Shown here: piece after piece, positions 61,736 through 64,000 of the stretch
Layout of the letters: each line of letters opens with the position of its first letter
How positions within the stretch are numbered: the stretch's first letter is position 1
Source: Sanguibacter keddieii DSM 10542
GTDB taxonomy: Bacteria > Actinomycetota > Actinomycetes > Actinomycetales > Cellulomonadaceae
DNA: 64,000 nucleotides
Assembly (NCBI RefSeq): GCF_000024925.1
Contig: NC_013521.1
Coordinates: 124,001-188,000 of the forward strand
Reading direction: 5' to 3'
Notes under the pieces: model-generated
Told to the model about the DNA's origin: nothing
Databases searched by the model: none
What the model saw: the letters and a program-made list of their open reading frames with translations, nothing else
Translations under genes and position numbers: made by a program

Positions 61736-62233
61736 TCAGAGGTACTGGCCCGGGGTCGGACGTCCGTCCGCCCCCGGGCTCTCTGCTGTCCTAGACCCGT
61801 CGGCTGTCCGGGACCCGTCGGCCGACAGCCCGGCCGGCAGCGCACGCTGCCCGCCCTGCAGCTGTGCCTGGGCAGCCATCTGCTGCGCCACCATCGCGGT
61901 CTGCAGCCCGTGGAAGAGGCCCTCGAGCCAGCCGACGAGCTGGGCCTGCGCGATGCGCAGCTCCGACTCCGACGGCACGACGTCGTCCGTGAACGGCAGG
62001 GTCACGCGGTGCAGCTCGGCGACGAGGTCGGGGGAGAGCCCGTCCTCGAGCTCGGCGAGGGACCGCTCGTGCACCTCGGCGAGCCGGGCCCGGGCCGCCT
62101 CGTCGAGCGGCGCGCTGCGCACCTCCTCGAGCAGACGCTTGACCATCTCGCCGATCCGCAGGATCTTGGCCGGCTCGTGGATGACCGTGGTCCGGGAGCG
62201 CTCGTCGTCGGGTGCGTGCTCTGTCGGTGCCAT
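61736..62233 (-). CDS. bpa: Bacterial proteasome activator Bpa
   Basis: This 165-residue protein of the DUF2587/Bpa family (Rv3780 type) forms a ring that opens the 20S proteasome without ATP. The helical core PAKILRIGEMVKRLLEEVRSAPLDEAARARLAEVH, then LEDGLSPDLVAELHRVTLPF and LRIAQAQLVGWLEGLFHGLQTAM are family blocks. The C-terminus ends GQYL (162-165), the docking tail needed to bind the proteasome, after a flexible Gly/Ser/Ala/Asp tail. GAGACT ends 6 nt before the ATG, so a leaderless start is possible. No proteasome gene is in the window. Confidence 0.88.
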   Translation of the reverse strand: MAPTEHAPDDERSRTTVIHEPAKILRIGEMVKRLLEEVRSAPLDEAARARLAEVHERSLAELEDGLSPDLVAELHRVTLPFTDDVVPSESELRIAQAQLVGWLEGLFHGLQTAMVAQQMAAQAQLQGGQRALPAGLSADGSRTADGSRTAESPGADGRPTPGQYL

Positions 62234-62340
62234 GCCTCCAGTCTCACGCAGAACACCGCACCCGCACAGGGGGACGGCGGACCGGCTTCCCGCCGTGGAC
62301 CGGAGGTAGCGGTGTGCAGTCCTGGTGGCGATGGCGACGC

Positions 62341-63339
62341 TCAGGTGACGAGCAGGACCTTGCCGAGCACCGCTCCGGAGTCCATGAGCTCGTGTGCGCG
62401 CGACGCGTCGCGCATCGGGACCTCGGCGTGCACCACGGGGCGCAGCCGGCCGTCCTCGAGCATCGGCCACACGTGCTCGCGGACCGCGGCCACGATCGCT
62501 GCCTTCTCCGAGCGCGGCCGGGCACGGAGCGTCGTGCCGACCACGGAGGCACGCTGGGTGAGCAGGCGGCCCAGGTCGAGCTCGGCGCGGGTGCCCTTCT
62601 GCATGCCGATGACCACCAGGCGTCCGCCGGTGGCGAGCGAGCGCAGGTTCGCGTCGAGGTAGGCGGCGCCCACCACGTCGAGGATGACGTCGGCCCCGCG
62701 ACCGTCGGTCTGCTCCTGGACGAGTCCGGGCAGCGCCTCGGTGAAGGACGAGCCGTCGGTGGTCCGGTAGACGAAGCCGGCCGCCGCACCGAGGGCGACG
62801 CACGCGTCGACCCGCTCCTGGCTGCCGGCCGTGACCAGCACCCGGGCGCCGAGGGCCACGGCCACCTGGACGGCGACGGTCCCGACGCCGCCGGCGCCGC
62901 CGTGCACCAGGACCGTCTGGCCTGCGGTGAGGTGCGCGGCGCCCACGAGGTTGCTCCACACGGTGCAGACCGCCTCGGGGAGTGCTGCCGCCTCGACCAG
63001 GCCCATGCCGGAGGGCACCGTGAAGAGCTGGGTCGCGGGCACGGCCGCGTGGGTCGCGTAGCCGCCGCCGTCGACGAGCGCCGCGACGCGCTGGCCGACC
63101 TGCCACCCGGCGACCTCGGACCCGAGGGCCTCGATGACGCCCGACACCTCGAGCCCGGGCCACTCCGGCGCGCCCGGCGGCGGCGGGTAGTGCCCCTGGC
63201 GCTGCATGAGGTCGGCACGGTTCACCCCGGCCGCGGCGACCCGGACGAGCACCTCGTCGGGTGCGGGGACGGGCGTCGGGACCTCCTGCCAGGTGAGCTG
63301 CTCGGGACCGCCTGGCGCTGTGATCGTGACCGCGTGCAT
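62341..63339 (-). CDS. NAD(P)H:quinone oxidoreductase, zeta-crystallin/PIG3 family
   Basis: The 332-residue medium-chain dehydrogenase lacks the zinc ligands of alcohol dehydrogenases. It has GVNRADLMQRQGHYPPPPGAPEWPGLEVSG (PIG3 signature), LPEAVCTVWSNL, and the Rossmann glycine motif VHGGAGGVGTVAVQVA. It should reduce quinones or enals with NADPH. TACGCT ends 6 nt before the ATG; the preceding 12 bases TACGCTGGACCG are the same as those before the gene at 47298. It is a single gene, ending close to bpa's promoter. Confidence 0.88.
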   Translation of the reverse strand: MHAVTITAPGGPEQLTWQEVPTPVPAPDEVLVRVAAAGVNRADLMQRQGHYPPPPGAPEWPGLEVSGVIEALGSEVAGWQVGQRVAALVDGGGYATHAAVPATQLFTVPSGMGLVEAAALPEAVCTVWSNLVGAAHLTAGQTVLVHGGAGGVGTVAVQVAVALGARVLVTAGSQERVDACVALGAAAGFVYRTTDGSSFTEALPGLVQEQTDGRGADVILDVVGAAYLDANLRSLATGGRLVVIGMQKGTRAELDLGRLLTQRASVVGTTLRARPRSEKAAIVAAVREHVWPMLEDGRLRPVVHAEVPMRDASRAHELMDSGAVLGKVLLVT

Positions 63340-63413
63340 CGGTCCAGCGTACGACCGCGCGGGGCTCCCGGCCCGGGGGCGGGGGACCGCTCGGGTTAAA
63401 GTCCGCGGTTCTC

Positions 63414-63442
63414 CTCAAGGTGTCGCGGGGTGCAGCCGATGG
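63414..63442 (+). promoter_or_regulatory. FliA/WhiG-type promoter for the sensor gene
   Basis: CTCAA (63414-63418), 16 nt, GCCGATGG (63435-63442). Same half-sites as the promoter at 29635. The gene start is ~90 nt downstream. Confidence 0.5.
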
Positions 63443-63531
63443 TCTGGTTGCGGTCAGTGTCGCCCCGGCGGTGCTCGGTCTGCACCGACCGAGCCGAAGA
63501 CCGCACGAGAGAAGGAAGAGGAGGGGTACAG

Positions 63532-64000
63532 ATGCTCCGTAGGTTGAGCGTCCGAGGGAAGATCCTCGCCACCCTTGCCGTGCCTGTGATCGTGCTGTTC
63601 TTCGCCGCCGGTCTGTTCTCCGTGGCCGCCTTCGACGACGCGAAGGTCGCCAGCCAGGCGGAGGACGCGGTCGACCTCGGTCCCGCGATCGAGGCCGCCA
63701 GCGCAGCGCTCTCCGAGGAGCGCACCGTGTCGGTCACCACCGCGCGGGGTCAGACGACGGCCGAGATCGTCGCCGTCCGCAAGGTCACCGACGAGGCGCT
63801 CGCCTCTCTCGCCACGGCCTTCCGGGCCGTCGACGTCAGCGCGATCGACCCCCGGGTCCGGACCGCGCTCGACGGTGCGCTCGCCTCGAACAACCTCGAC
63901 CTGGTGGTCATCCGCGACGAGCAGAAGCGCGGCACCGTCGGGCCGGACGACCTCTCGACGCGGTACACCGCGCTCATCAAGCGCCTGCCCGCCGGCCTGT
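63532..64000 (+). CDS. Nitrate/nitrite-sensing-type receptor, N-terminal part
   Basis: The first 156 codons are present; the gene runs off the window. The start MLRRLSVRGKILATLAVPVIVLFFAAG gives a short cytoplasmic basic segment and one membrane helix. An all-helical extracellular region follows (AIEAASAALSEERTVSVTTARGQTT, then ATAFRAVDVSAI), which matches NIT (nitrate- and nitrite-sensing) domains. Such domains lead either into methyl-accepting chemotaxis proteins or histidine kinases; the FliA-type promoter favours a chemoreceptor. AGGAGG lies 7 nt before the ATG. Confidence 0.7.
   Translation, partial: MLRRLSVRGKILATLAVPVIVLFFAAGLFSVAAFDDAKVASQAEDAVDLGPAIEAASAALSEERTVSVTTARGQTTAEIVAVRKVTDEALASLATAFRAVDVSAIDPRVRTALDGALASNNLDLVVIRDEQKRGTVGPDDLSTRYTALIKRLPAGL

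Overview
The window is very GC-rich throughout. Its gene set includes the proteasome activator Bpa, a Mak_N_cap protein, DUF5926, the PrmC-related methyltransferase, the MetPS transporter, DivIVA-domain proteins, a membrane-anchored GH6 cellulase and AglEFG. Together these point to a motile, plant-polymer-using actinobacterium of the order Micrococcales, near Cellulomonadaceae, Sanguibacteraceae or Promicromonosporaceae. This placement is inferred from content; no rRNA gene is present to confirm it. I see no insertion sequence, prophage, tRNA, rRNA or CRISPR array. The stretch looks like ordinary chromosome.

Layout. 1-4.2 kb: a truncated DeoR regulator, NudK, a small membrane protein, a CE7-type esterase, an orphan barstar, a secreted protein and a STAS anti-anti-sigma factor. 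4.2-11.1 kb: SbcD-SbcC, a lone maltokinase-cap protein, and the Na+-coupled transporter MetP with its 50-residue partner MetS. 11.2-16.9 kb: a methyltransferase, a ferritin-like/VIT1 iron transporter, then a divergent ferredoxin-NADP reductase/superoxide dismutase pair with mirror-image SoxR-type promoters, a double DivIVA-domain protein, and an RhtA-type exporter behind a possible leader peptide. 17-25 kb: a flotillin/NfeD pair, DoxX, an APH-like kinase, PoxB, a PrmC relative and an MFS transporter. 25-31 kb: the membrane GH6 enzyme, an orphan OmpR-type response regulator, an HPt-like protein lacking its histidine, a processive GT2, a lipoprotein behind a FliA-type promoter, and an acetyltransferase.

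31-42 kb: two tandem paralogous lipoprotein genes duplicated with promoter and terminator, phosphoglucomutase, and an eight-gene Mrp-type cation/proton antiporter operon (order F-G-B-C-D-D-D-E) with three large proton-channel subunits and a fused MbhD/E-MnhB subunit. 42-54 kb: a lipoprotein, DUF5926, a GT2, a large membrane protein with a phosphatase-like ectodomain, a diacylglycerol-kinase-like enzyme, then an ABC exporter with a LolA-like secreted protein opposite a two-component system. 54-64 kb: DUF2200, the serS-HAD-lacI coupled cluster, an AglEFG sugar importer under a LacI-type palindrome and without its own ATPase, the proteasome activator Bpa, a quinone oxidoreductase, and the start of a nitrate/nitrite-sensing-type receptor with a FliA-type promoter.

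Two features run through the window. Many genes lack a Shine-Dalgarno sequence and instead carry a -10 hexamer ending 6-7 nt before the start codon, which suggests leaderless transcripts. Operon genes are commonly joined by 4-bp GTGA or ATGA overlaps. The strongest candidates for new biology are the symmetric SoxR-type fprA/sodA promoter, the response regulator/degenerate HPt/GT2 group, the three-channel Mrp operon, and the duplicated lipoprotein units.
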